From the NCBI GenBank assembly GCA_019090615.1, contig JAHRVQ010000058.1:16727-80726 (forward strand): a stretch of DNA of 64,000 nt. The letters run 5' to 3'. Positions 39,301 to 47,246 of this stretch are shown here, piece after piece. The position numbers and the translations under genes were made by a program. How positions within the stretch are numbered: position 1 is the first letter of the stretch; the number at the start of each line of letters is the position of its first letter. Below the pieces are notes generated by a model that saw only the letters and a list, made by a program, of their open reading frames with translations, did no database searches and had not been told where the DNA came from. Source of the DNA: Pseudomonadales bacterium (lineage in GTDB: Bacteria > Pseudomonadota > Gammaproteobacteria > Pseudomonadales > Azotimanducaceae).

Positions 39301-40536
39301 GACTACGATGCTAACGGCAGCATGGTCGAGAAGTTTGATGGCAATGACAGCGCCTTGCTGGATATTACTTATGACCAACGACGTCTTGCGACAGTGATGG
39401 GAGTTAATGCTCAGGCAGATGCCATGGCCTTTGAATACGACGCCAATGCCTATCGGATAGAGAAGCAGAACGCTGAAGGCGTGAAAATATACTACTTGGA
39501 AGCTGAGCATCTAGAGTCTGTCTACGACGATTCAGATAGTTTGCAGGCAACTTACTTAAGGGGCGTTGTAGTTGATGAGATTATTAATGGCTTTGAGATA
39601 AATAGCAGTGAGGTATTGGAAAACAAAACATTTCATCATGACCAGGTAAATTCTGTAGTAGCCTTGTCAGACCATAATGGTATTAGTGTGCACGCCTTTA
39701 GTTACGGTCCGTTTGGTGAGAACTTTGGAGTCATCGGGGATGGTTTTAATACCATGAAATACACTGGCCGCGAGCAGGATGCGGAAAGTGGTTTGTACTA
39801 CTACAGAGCAAGATACTACGATCCTGAATTAGGGCGTTTTATCTCTGAGGATCCAATTGGGTTTAGAGGTGGGATTAATTTTTATGCTTATGTAGGTAAT
39901 AACCCTTTGATCAATAATGATCCTTCGGGGAACTGCGCAAACATTTGTACAGGGTTGGTAGGTGGCGCGATTGGCCTGGCAGCGCAGGGCGCTAGTGATC
40001 TTTATACAGCAGCAATGCAAGAGGGTGATTTTTACAGTAATTTGTCTAATAATGTAAAATTGGGGGATTATGTTTCAGCCGCAGGAACGGGTTTTGCTGC
40101 AGGCTCTGGCGGACTATTGATAGGTATGATAGCAGCACCCGTTGGTAACTTAATAAAACAAGGAGTTAATAATCTTACTGGCCAAAGTGTCGGCTTTGAT
40201 GGGGGGGATTTTGTTTTTGATAGCACGTTAGGGTTGCTTGCACCACAGGGGGCCAAGCAATTAGTTGATGCTTTTATCCCGAGCGGTGCCAATGTTGTGG
40301 CGTTGTCAACAGTCCTTCGAACCGGGAATGACGGGTTCGGTGTGATAGCGGGCCAGGTTGTTCAAGAACTTGAATCAGCTTTTGTAGGGGGTATTGTGAA
40401 GCAGGGATTAAGTGGGGTAAAAGAAGAACTTGGTCGATCTGCAAACGCAAACAGAAGCGCAGGTAGTGCAGGTGGGTTTGTATTATACCCGAGCAAAATA
40501 AATTCAAATATGGCTCGACTCGTTTACGCCAAATAA
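33385..40536 (+). CDS. giant secreted RHS-repeat protein with degenerate transglutaminase-like domain
   Basis: 2383 residues. A signal peptide (about 1-20) is followed by a transglutaminase-like region (about 70-200) with His159 (EHVWVEA) and Asp194 (SLDPSF) but Asp91 where the catalytic Cys normally is, so it is probably inactive. Residues about 200-890 are mostly beta, with a Ca-loop-like DANSNGSID. DUF6531-type start of the RHS shell follows near 893 (DPVSTVTGNMYHDETD). Many YD repeats (YDxxGR) run to the core-ending motif 'LYYYRARYYDPELGRFISEDP' (about 2139-2160). The variable C-terminal about 190 residues are Gly/Ala-rich with hydrophobic patches and end 'NSNMARLVYAK'; a toxin function is possible but no catalytic motif was recognised. 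Confidence 0.9.
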   Translation: MMKFVLKAFLAFGFQISFAYGCIGTLTDDLLCETPEILFESDESIILKEKATQLGGVVDIYEYVRNGSDYAVYHGARSSSLNAFLGAEGNDVDLASTLIALYRSVGVKSRYVVGNIKVPKADVANWVSVENEDLAISILKNQGINVIYDTDPTHVTFEHVWVEALVDFANYRGGGVSITNCDTENDRCRWVSLDPSFKLRDFRSGHKDKLESLSFNYDAYYNAESDQLLRDKSPLEIFEEQALGYLRENHPGVTLEDVIDRGEIRQEVLGLLPSSLPYEVIGDVDRFVSIVDHDASSSTIYNWNKVVQISIHPVRNGVECSGITFGSTSSVAELSTKQLTINWLVSSLLIRLDGESKGGIAGDFNFGCGGVVAPIELGSSFNVVLEVDASPYADPIEVRYDNLVVGGYYLVATGGETSNWSQVRRAYQSVLAASEQYPLVENAGGDVYVDANSNGSIDAGELLLLDDQVAQDALTGGLLYTAQALYYARLKQESRRYSRLKNIISPISAFVGIVSTTYEVETVDETPFAVLPGGLLIDLKGIRINGSWLMDEAETYSTPTFKFLGHIASSLEHEVWQELTGYDAISTMRGIQFALDANADLMDIHNNSIEDSYATSLSQMGLANQAPGDFIKHEYEIFDRHMVGWEYTGSDSGNAGFYVFKGDLTGVSTNDYRYVHYTYNADNGVNNFYSNYDVTENQLNVLIANNDESTATVTCNNKSFQDVTLPVALVEWETCFNEIVDENANYINFFDKNEEFIPSAMYYKDKEPALTDYSVDFVIDVRDHLYDAPPTVWFNFVAPSKLTSGPFFVFEVFIKDTYDASNDNLISSSYIIKNESMRLNAGGGYVPEGVPVNPATDTEGVEGSGSSLDTSGVTFNNEVFTDQNLVAIANNDVVRTPSTVDPVSTVTGNMYHDETDLVIVGKGLPYTFTRTYNSNETSTDGPDSSNPGYLPFSQGWTHSYNMKLVANDYGQYPGYDATLAPENNNNKTSSISYVDERGGESNYLLDDGSTFSQPTSPRAGFDNLVLNSPSSSLHTISYSNGVKYIFDSQGLDVRTPGAIARLHRIEDAYGNQLNFDYTSNQLTSVTDNLGLAGRSGLTLSYFASGANNGRLQYLTDWSGRQWEYIYTNGKLSGAKNPLDKAMAYTYVDGTHWLKDIVHPQDRNGQQKTMTFSYYENGQAYDYVDKNGYSESLIYDLFRRRTRVTNPRDYMTEHYYDENGALIKLVEPDKGILLFENNEDGLRYVKHNALGQRTRYSYNTSRALTGVASNTNGQVTREEDALGYTTDYDYGLYDQITTTVDKNGNEFANTYYASTNTSMGAVKGRLQKTVAAAATVNGVLHTNVTLADYQYHPDGTLKKMTEYIDPAVPSRKRITNYIYTYADNGTYTLVETTTGGSSSYTVEKSFDSLWRLTSRIIYRRASATDLTLIPLTTTYSYDDMGRVAKTTVPRGDIVETIYDDNGKVSQNIIHYKRLTSGNTPRHSQCYQDSHPLLSEYDSCVSGIAKYDVADRLVSKTDVMGATTYFDYDEMGNILKTTNANGNVLTQEYDEKGRRTKVTDEKGYTVKSRYDLAGRVLEVTDANGNSLSYTYDALGRKKSVTSPEGRSAQTDEYDGNGNAIKLTDANGVAGTQPKNSHDASIYNVFDEFNRLVSTLNANNEQTQYTFDLLGNRTSVTDAKNQKTTFVYDDLGRLTKVIDPIIEPGTDKVVTMTYDEVGNRMSYTDRLGEVTRYGYDNLNRLVTEEYLSDNTTAMRSYGHYGDMISTSYDGNVYTFGYDAAHRLLSKTDDRNTRTMSWVYDDIGNLISKTNYQGEKQSFVYDSSNRLVSMSAGDPVYIQASYHYDPGGRLLSRILSNGSATLYNYTLDGFLTSIKQIGADGNAIDQRDFQHDEMGNIKKLTINNSEVVDYAYDPAYRLLSANSSINSHDLSYTYDAVGNRLTKTTNGSVQHFIYSTGNRLDEVRQNSIGGSVVYSFDYDANGSMVEKFDGNDSALLDITYDQRRLATVMGVNAQADAMAFEYDANAYRIEKQNAEGVKIYYLEAEHLESVYDDSDSLQATYLRGVVVDEIINGFEINSSEVLENKTFHHDQVNSVVALSDHNGISVHAFSYGPFGENFGVIGDGFNTMKYTGREQDAESGLYYYRARYYDPELGRFISEDPIGFRGGINFYAYVGNNPLINNDPSGNCANICTGLVGGAIGLAAQGASDLYTAAMQEGDFYSNLSNNVKLGDYVSAAGTGFAAGSGGLLIGMIAAPVGNLIKQGVNNLTGQSVGFDGGDFVFDSTLGLLAPQGAKQLVDAFIPSGANVVALSTVLRTGNDGFGVIAGQVVQELESAFVGGIVKQGLSGVKEELGRSANANRSAGSAGGFVLYPSKINSNMARLVYAK

Positions 40537-40606
40537 TAACCATGGCAAAGGAAAACAGAGACTATCAAAAGATAGACGTTGATGGTCTCTGTCAAAGGGA
40601 GTGGTG

Positions 40607-41008
40607 ATGGCTTCGTTTGTAAGGGTTAAGAAGAATGAGAGTCCTAACAAAATTATGACTACAGTAACAATAGTAACAATAGTCTTGCTAGTAATTTTGG
40701 GAGTTTTGCTACGTCCCCTATCGTTGCCCGATCACGAAAAGGGCGAACAAACGATAATGGGGAGAATCGAATCTTGCAAATTTAAACGCGGATCTACCCG
40801 TCGGTTGTCGAACATTCGGATTACAGTACGAGATCAACATGGGCTTTTGAAAGAATTGGTCGGGTTAGATCTATCAAAAGATGAATTAGTTGAATTCAAG
40901 CTGCTGTGTAAATCTCATAGTGATGTTGCTCTTCTGTTTTATGCTAAAAGAAATCTGGGAAGAGGCATATATTATATTTTGACGGACATACGCGTATTGG
41001 GTAGTTAG
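40607..41008 (+). CDS. small single-pass membrane protein downstream of RHS gene
   Basis: 133 residues from ATG 40607 (aaggga 6 bases upstream). One transmembrane helix at about residues 17-37 (VTIVTIVLLVILGVLL), then a soluble, mildly basic domain with two Cys. No family recognised. Its place just after a polymorphic RHS gene is where an immunity gene is expected, and small membrane proteins do serve that role, but this is inference. Confidence 0.55.
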   Translation: MASFVRVKKNESPNKIMTTVTIVTIVLLVILGVLLRPLSLPDHEKGEQTIMGRIESCKFKRGSTRRLSNIRITVRDQHGLLKELVGLDLSKDELVEFKLLCKSHSDVALLFYAKRNLGRGIYYILTDIRVLGS

Positions 41009-41058
41009 ATTATGTCGTGTGAAATTAATATGAAGTTGAATAATTAGAGGCTGTAAAA

Positions 41059-42693
41059 GTGAATCTTAAGCAATTCAAAAACAGAATGTTATTGCCATCC
41101 GCAATACTAGTCACTTTTTTAAGTGTGTATCCCTTATCAAGTCCGGCATTGGATGCAACGTCAGCAGCCAGTGCTGTGGAGAATGGTGTGAGCTTGCTAG
41201 AAAGCACCCAAGACATAACCGAAGGGGGGTGGGGTAAAGCCGAAGGCTTGGACTACATATACACAGCAGCTTCCGTTGAAGCGCTAAAAGCGGCTAATCA
41301 GCGAACAGGCAGTTATTACAGCGGCATCGCCTGGTTGGAAAATCAACATGCTAATAATGTTGATCTTAAAGCACGAAAAATCGTTGCACTGGTTGAACGT
41401 GGCAATAACATTACACCTGATCTTGATATTATTCAGGCTTCAAAACGCGAGGCTTCCCAAGGCGGTTGGGGGCTAAGTGCGGGGTATTATAATAGCCCAT
41501 TGGAGTCGGCCTTGGTATTACAGGCATTATCTTCTGCAGCAGATACAACTGGGCAAAATGACGCTATTGCTTATCTGGTCGATACTCAGCTGAATGATGG
41601 CGGCTGGTCAACCGCTGAAGCAACAAGCAGCGATTATTGGATCACTGCAGAAATTGTACTTGCGCTGGTGTCGTTCCAGGGCCAAACGGGTGTGTCAACC
41701 GCCATGTCATCTGCGTCTAGCTTTCTTTCAGGTATGAGTACATCTATTAACAATATTACCCTTTCGCGTGTTGCCTTGGCGCTGTTTCAACTTAATGGGC
41801 TCACTACACCAGTGGATAATCAAATGTCAGCCATTCTTGTCAATCAAGTGACCGCTGGAGATTGGGGTGGCGTATTAGCAACATCGAGTGCTATTACAGC
41901 GCTCTCCTATGCGGTAGGTCTCAATACACTTGCAACAACAGCACGAGTATCAATCGATGAGGAACAATTACGAACTGCGATAAATACAGAACTGGGTTAT
42001 GCGGCTTATGGGCATATTACGCAGTCGGATATTGCAAATGTTACATCGCTGGATCTAAGAACATCGAGTGTTGCTAATCTAAATGGTTTACAAGGTGCGT
42101 CTGGCCTTACGAGTATCAAAGTCAATGCATCAACCGATTTGTCGGCAATATCAGGATTAAGTGGCATAACTATATTTGTTGATTCTGACTCTGATGATAT
42201 TGCAGATGGCACTGACAATTGTCCTAACATAAGTAATAGTAGTCAAACTAATCTGGATGGTGATGCTTTTGGAGACTTATGTGACTCTGATATCGATGGG
42301 GACCAGATGCCTGATAGTTGGGAGGCGGACTTTGCTTTTAACAATTACAATGCTGGCGACGCAGCCACAGATGCAGATAACGATGAGTTGATTAATAGGG
42401 ACGAATACTTTTTAGGCACTGATCCCAGAGACCCTGATTCAGATGGCGATGATTTGTTCGATGGAGAGGAAGTGGTAAACGGTCTAGACCCTCTGGATGC
42501 ACAGGATGCAAGCCTGGATTTTGATTCGGATTTACTGACCAACGCAGAGGAAATTGCACTGGGAACTGATGTTAATGACCCCGATACAGATAGCGATAAT
42601 GTTGATGATGGCGAAGAAATCCTGATTGGGAGAAATCCACTTGTAAACGAACCTGTACTGGTCGTTATTCTGACAGGATTGTTATTGAACTAG
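41059..42693 (+). CDS. secreted squalene-cyclase-like repeat protein with Ca-binding repeats
   Basis: 544 residues starting at GTG, with gagg 8 bases upstream. Signal peptide about 1-31. Residues about 40-300 contain repeats of the prenyltransferase/squalene oxidase type (QGGWGLSAGYYNSPLESALVLQAL; NDGGWSTAEATSSDYWITAEIVLAL), an alpha/alpha-barrel fold; the acidic catalytic motifs of true cyclases were not seen. After a short LRR-like bit (DLSAISGLSG), residues about 375-530 are thrombospondin-type-3-like Ca-binding repeats (DSDSDDIADGTDNCPN, DSDGDDLFDGEE). The end is GRNPxVNEPVLV plus a hydrophobic tail, shared with the S8 protease nearby. Confidence 0.75.
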   Translation: MNLKQFKNRMLLPSAILVTFLSVYPLSSPALDATSAASAVENGVSLLESTQDITEGGWGKAEGLDYIYTAASVEALKAANQRTGSYYSGIAWLENQHANNVDLKARKIVALVERGNNITPDLDIIQASKREASQGGWGLSAGYYNSPLESALVLQALSSAADTTGQNDAIAYLVDTQLNDGGWSTAEATSSDYWITAEIVLALVSFQGQTGVSTAMSSASSFLSGMSTSINNITLSRVALALFQLNGLTTPVDNQMSAILVNQVTAGDWGGVLATSSAITALSYAVGLNTLATTARVSIDEEQLRTAINTELGYAAYGHITQSDIANVTSLDLRTSSVANLNGLQGASGLTSIKVNASTDLSAISGLSGITIFVDSDSDDIADGTDNCPNISNSSQTNLDGDAFGDLCDSDIDGDQMPDSWEADFAFNNYNAGDAATDADNDELINRDEYFLGTDPRDPDSDGDDLFDGEEVVNGLDPLDAQDASLDFDSDLLTNAEEIALGTDVNDPDTDSDNVDDGEEILIGRNPLVNEPVLVVILTGLLLN

Positions 42694-43116
42694 TTAGTTA
42701 GTGCCAGTCCCAGTTGGCTGTTTACCATCGTTGGTGCTGTTGGATTTAAGCTTAACCCCTGAAAAGGAACCCTCATGAAAAAATTATCATGGTTATGCTT
42801 TCATCCCTACCCCATGTCAATTGTGATGATCACAAGCTTGTCACTGTAGGCTATAATAATCATGGCTAATGAATGATCTCACAGCTGTTCTGTTTGAGTT
42901 TGAAAGTAATCACTTGTTGGGAGGTTTACCATCCCCTTCGTCGCAAAACTGGGCAAACTAAATGTTCTTGTTTACTTTTGCTGTGTATATGACGAGTACC
43001 CTCAAAAGGGGGTCTATAATTTTTAAGGGTTTAATATAAACACAAATAAATTATGCTTTCATATATAATGCTATGGTGATGGCCTGGGTGCCATTAATAC
43101 TTTCAAGGACATATAT
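42694..43116. other. gap with 24-codon remnant ORF
   Basis: About 420 bp. AAAGGA and ATG 42775 open a 24-codon frame (MKKLSWLCF..., stop at 42847) that looks like the beginning of an exported protein, suggesting a gene lost after its signal sequence. The rest is AT-rich with no coding potential; a promoter for the protease gene probably lies at its right end. Confidence 0.45.
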
Positions 43117-45618
43117 ATGAATCGGAAGCTATTGCCACTATCAATTTCCATCGCGCTCTCCTTGAGCGTGTTCATTATCTACCTATTGAAAGATGAAACT
43201 ATTTCAGATTCCGGCTTTTCCAATTTTGCTGCAGCCAAACTGACGAAGACGGCGAGTGAAAATAACACTGTAGTGAGCCCAGTAGGGCCAGAAGAATTAA
43301 CCGTTAGTGCAAGTCAGTCAAGTATCGAAAAAGGTTTTATTATTAAATCGCCCTACGCAATTCTAGATTTTCTTCGTGAACATAATGCAGTAGGCCGGCA
43401 TTATTTTACCAAGTCAGAAGTCCCGAAATTAAGTGATCAACCTGCTGTAATTCAGTTAAAAGGGGCAATTTTTGAGCTGGACAAAAACCATATCCCCTTT
43501 ATCGACGGCGACCGCGAATATATTTACTTAAAAACCACGCAGGCTTTAGGCATAGCGGAGTCGAAGATCCTTTCGGACCTTGGTATCAGTGTGGAGAATT
43601 TTATTTATAAAAACACCTGGATCGTAAACGTTACAGCCGAACAGGTGAAGAGTTTATCAAGCTTATCCTTTGTCAGCGCACTCGGTAATCGTGATTTAAA
43701 AGATAAGGTTGATCCAAACATTCTTGAAAAGGGTTTTTCGACCATCGACACATCACATCAAACACTGCAGCTCTCAGCTGAGGTTTACCATAACGGCGAG
43801 CTAAATCAACTCATTAATCATGTGTTAGAGAATGGCTGGATTGAGGATCGAGCTGATATTCAGTCATCAGGACAAAAGTCTGTCGTCATGAATATATCTG
43901 CAGAATATCTCGAGCGTTTGGTGGCGTTAAATATTGTCTCATGGATTGAGGGTGCGCCTTATGAGAACCAGACAAACAATTTAGCTGCGGGCACACTGTC
44001 TAATGTCGATCAGGTAAAACTCGAATTTTTCTTAGATGGCGCAGGAATAATTCTTGGCATATGGGATGGAGGTGCTGTTAATGCCAATCATACTGATTTC
44101 GGAGCGAGAGTAAATCTCCAGCCTGATGTAGTAGATGCGACAACACTATCGGCACACGCTACCCATGTAGCAGGCACGATGATTGGAAGCGGGCTGAGCG
44201 AAGCCAATGCGGAAGGTATGGCGATAGCAGCGAATCTAGATTCCTTTGACTTTTACGACGATGTAAATGAAATGCGTACTGCAGCTAACCGCGCTGATGA
44301 TCCCGTTGAAATTAGTAACCACTCCTATGGAACAAGAGTGGGTTGGAGCATTATTAATGGTGGATGGGTGTTTGTGGATAACCAAGAGTTATTCGGCGAT
44401 TACAACGCCCAGGCTAGAGAATGGGACCAAATTGTAGCCGATACAGATCTAGTAGTGATTAAAGCAGCGGGTAACGATCGAGGCGATGGTGTTATTGAGG
44501 AAACTGCGGCTCAACCACGAGATGGCGGGGTAACTGGTTATGACACAATTCCTACCTACAGTAATGCAAAAAATATATTAACAGTTGGCGCAACCGAAGA
44601 CGACGGTCTAACGACTACAAATTTTAGCGGATGGGGCCCGGTTGATGGTGGGCGTATTAAGCCTGATATAGTAGCCGATGGAACAAACACGCTCTCAACA
44701 TCAGAACAGCTCTCTGGCACTGACCACCGTATCCTGTCTGGTACTTCAATGGCATCGCCCGTGATTACAGGTTCTGCAGCGTTACTATCTCAACGTTTTC
44801 AACAGGTGTTTTTGCAGCCTCCGGAGGCTTCAATGTTAAAAGCTATTTTGTTGCATTCTGCGCAAGATCGAGGCGATACGGGGCCAGACTATCAATTCGG
44901 TTGGGGGTTGCTGGATCTAGCGCAGGCCGTTGATACCGTTAATTTGGGGGCGCTTAATTTGTTCTCTGCGAGTGTTACTAACGCCAATGCACTAGCGTTC
45001 CAGTTCGTTGTCAATGCAAGCACTGATGAATTTAAGATTACCACCGTTTGGACGGATCCAGCGGGTACCGCAGGGGCAGTACAGGCACTCGTTAATGATA
45101 TTGATATACGCCTAAGCTCACCATCAGGCGTCGATTTTTTCCCCTGGGTAAAGGATGAGACCGTCCCTGCCACACCTGCGACTCGGGGAGTTAATACGGT
45201 TGATAATGTTGAACAAATATTGGTCGACCAACCAGAGCAAGGGTTATGGACGCTTACAGTGGCAACAAATGGGTTGGGTGCTGGTAATCAACAGCAGGTA
45301 AATATTGTTTCAAGCTATGCCCAGCTTGGCCAGGATTCAGACAACGATTGGCTGCCTGATACTTTTGAAATTACTATGGGTTTAGACCCCAATAATGGTG
45401 ACATAGACAACGATGGATTAACGGACTATCAAGAAGTCTGTTTGGATGGAGATTGTGAAGTTTATTCGCCTTACCCGAACGGCAGGGATTCAGACGCGAG
45501 TCTCGCTGACACTGATGGAGATGGACTCAATGATGGCGATGAATTGAATGTAGGTAGGAATCCAGTTGTTAATGAACCTGTATTGGTATCAATAATAATC
45601 GGTTTATTATTAGGTTAG
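43117..45618 (+). CDS. secreted subtilisin-like serine protease (S8) with Ca-binding C-terminus
   Basis: 833 residues. N-terminal hydrophobic segment (about 5-24) serves as signal or anchor. A propeptide of about 270 residues precedes the S8 domain, where the catalytic residues are Asp317 (GIWDGG), His347 (HATHVAGT) and Ser544 (SGTSMASP), with Asn453 (AAGND) at the oxyanion hole. A beta-sandwich of P-domain/pre-peptidase type covers about 610-745. Thrombospondin-3-like Ca repeats (about 747-815) lead to 'GRNPVVNEPVLV' and a short hydrophobic tail. AAGGA precedes ATG. The shared tail links it with the squalene-cyclase-like protein, likely exported by the same route. Confidence 0.9.
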   Translation: MNRKLLPLSISIALSLSVFIIYLLKDETISDSGFSNFAAAKLTKTASENNTVVSPVGPEELTVSASQSSIEKGFIIKSPYAILDFLREHNAVGRHYFTKSEVPKLSDQPAVIQLKGAIFELDKNHIPFIDGDREYIYLKTTQALGIAESKILSDLGISVENFIYKNTWIVNVTAEQVKSLSSLSFVSALGNRDLKDKVDPNILEKGFSTIDTSHQTLQLSAEVYHNGELNQLINHVLENGWIEDRADIQSSGQKSVVMNISAEYLERLVALNIVSWIEGAPYENQTNNLAAGTLSNVDQVKLEFFLDGAGIILGIWDGGAVNANHTDFGARVNLQPDVVDATTLSAHATHVAGTMIGSGLSEANAEGMAIAANLDSFDFYDDVNEMRTAANRADDPVEISNHSYGTRVGWSIINGGWVFVDNQELFGDYNAQAREWDQIVADTDLVVIKAAGNDRGDGVIEETAAQPRDGGVTGYDTIPTYSNAKNILTVGATEDDGLTTTNFSGWGPVDGGRIKPDIVADGTNTLSTSEQLSGTDHRILSGTSMASPVITGSAALLSQRFQQVFLQPPEASMLKAILLHSAQDRGDTGPDYQFGWGLLDLAQAVDTVNLGALNLFSASVTNANALAFQFVVNASTDEFKITTVWTDPAGTAGAVQALVNDIDIRLSSPSGVDFFPWVKDETVPATPATRGVNTVDNVEQILVDQPEQGLWTLTVATNGLGAGNQQQVNIVSSYAQLGQDSDNDWLPDTFEITMGLDPNNGDIDNDGLTDYQEVCLDGDCEVYSPYPNGRDSDASLADTDGDGLNDGDELNVGRNPVVNEPVLVSIIIGLLLG

Positions 45619-45639
45619 TTGGTCCATGAAGCACATAAA

Positions 45640-46685
45640 TATCCAGCGATGCCAGGTTGCCCACCGCGCTGCTATTTGCTCAGGCGTATAGCCTGCCAGA
45701 CCACTATGGTGATGTTCGAAGTTATACCAGTCGAAGTAATCTTCGCACCAGTTGCGGGCGTGACTTAAACCGTTAAATCGACCCGGGTAATCAGGTTGGT
45801 ACTTTTGTGTTTTGAATTGACTTTCACTAAAAGGATTGTCATTGCTGACGCGCGGCCTGCTATGACTACAGGTCACATCCAGTTCACGCATTTGGTCCAG
45901 TTGGTCATAGGCGAGCCGCGGTCCTGATGCAGCGTAAGCTGAATAGGCTGAATAGGCTGAATAGGCTGAATAGAGTAACGCATTATCGCTTCTGTCATCA
46001 GTTGTTGAGATAACGTGCTGTTCTCCTTGAGTGAGATCATCCAGGCAACCACAAAATGGCTGAAGAGATCCAGGGCAACATAGAGCGACAGATAAACGCC
46101 TCCGCGGACAAGTGGCAATTTTGTAATGTCCCATGTCCAGACTTCATTGGGCGCCCGGGCCAATAGCCTGGGAGCCGCATTGCGCTAACAGAACACATAT
46201 ATTGGCCTTGCTCAAGCAGGCGCCGGTAAACTTCGGCTGGCGGTTGATCAGAATAAGGCTTGCTGTGTAACACCTCGATAACCTGGGCTCTTTCCCGCTG
46301 TTCAAATGATCGAGCATCGACAAAGCTTTTTTTTGAGATCAAGGCAATTGTTAGCGACCTCAAGTTTACGACTTAAGCGCGCATTTTCCTTTTCTAATTG
46401 ATCAATACGGCGCTGCTCCGGCGTCTTTGATGCGACCGGACCTGGTGCGCTTTTGCTTAACCCGGCAACGCCGATTTCAGCAAATTTTCGGCGCCAGTCT
46501 GCCAGTTGATTGCTGTATAAATTTTCTTTGCGGAGCTAGGCACCGAGTTCGCCACGTTTACAGGCATTTGCTGCTGCGATAATTTGCAGCTTGTACTCTA
46601 CAGCAAATTTTCGGCGCGTCCGTTTTTCTAAACCAGCTTCTGGTGTAACCTGTGTGCTATTACCTTTTGGCGTAGTTTTTGGCAT
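45640..46685 (-). pseudogene. decayed IS3-family insertion sequence (OrfA+OrfB)
   Basis: OrfA (46302-46685) has a TAG at about codon 45, before 'LRKENLYSNQLADWRRKF'. An A-AAA-AAG slippery site, as used by IS3 elements for OrfAB fusion, is intact near its end. OrfB is recognisable (PNEVWTWDITKLP, DLFSHFVVAWMI, HQDRGSPM, RPRVSNDNPFSESQFKT) but spread over three frames and lacking about 50 residues before the first. Four 9-bp units also expand it. It abuts the stop codon of the S8 protease gene and cannot make an active transposase. Confidence 0.88.
45938..45973. repeat. 9-bp tandem repeat inside decayed transposase
   Basis: Four perfect copies of 'gctgaatag', in frame with OrfB, adding Ile-Gln-Pro triplets. 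Likely slippage in an already dead gene. Confidence 0.9.
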
Positions 46686-46916
46686 ATCCTTGACCTCTAT
46701 AAGTCACCCTGAAATCTATGTTATCCCAAACTGAGGGTGTATGGGGTCGGGTGTGACACACAGGGCCTTCAAAGAAACATCCAGTCTTTTTTGAAAATCC
46801 AGTGGGAAATTCTGGGTGTCCAGAACTCGGTGATCAATGTAACCCGCCTCGCTAAATAGTAAAACATGTAGATTTGAGAAACGAACGATAATTAAAAGCA
46901 GTGACATAGTCGCGAT
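46686..46916. other. AT-rich gap
   Basis: About 230 bp between the IS3 remnant and the first small exported protein. Contains part of the IS end, but I could not place a clear terminal repeat. Confidence 0.35.
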
Positions 46917-47246
46917 TTAGTCAATAATAGTCATGCCTGAAACCATCATTCCGTCAGTCCCGCATGTATAAGTATAGGTAAAAGACACATTTTTATTAGT
47001 CATGAATGCAGATAAAACCAACGTCAGCAACTCTGATTTATTATTGTCAAGATTTGCGATTTCTAAACTATGATTGTCCCCACAGCCAGTCCCCCAGGCT
47101 TGGGGATAGGACAATATAATATTGCCAGTTTCTGCAATTCGCACAGAGCTTATGGTCAATGTTGGTGAGCTTTGAACTGCGTAAGTAACATTGGTCAAAA
47201 AAAAGCTGATTGTCGTGGTGGCGAGTATTCTAAAAATCATTTTCAT
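46917..47246 (-). CDS. small exported protein, paralogue A
   Basis: 109 residues with a signal peptide (about 1-23, ending TYA). AGGG lies 9 bases before ATG. The mature part follows the plan common to eight genes in this island: an early beta strand (LTISSVRI), a Cys near the middle (GTGCGD), a helical stretch 'LLTLVLSAFMTNKNVSFTY', then a second Cys (YTCG) and a closing strand. A disulfide between the two is likely after export. Family not recognised; the layout recalls small secreted toxin B subunits. Confidence 0.65.
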   Translation of the reverse strand: MKMIFRILATTTISFFLTNVTYAVQSSPTLTISSVRIAETGNIILSYPQAWGTGCGDNHSLEIANLDNNKSELLTLVLSAFMTNKNVSFTYTYTCGTDGMMVSGMTIID

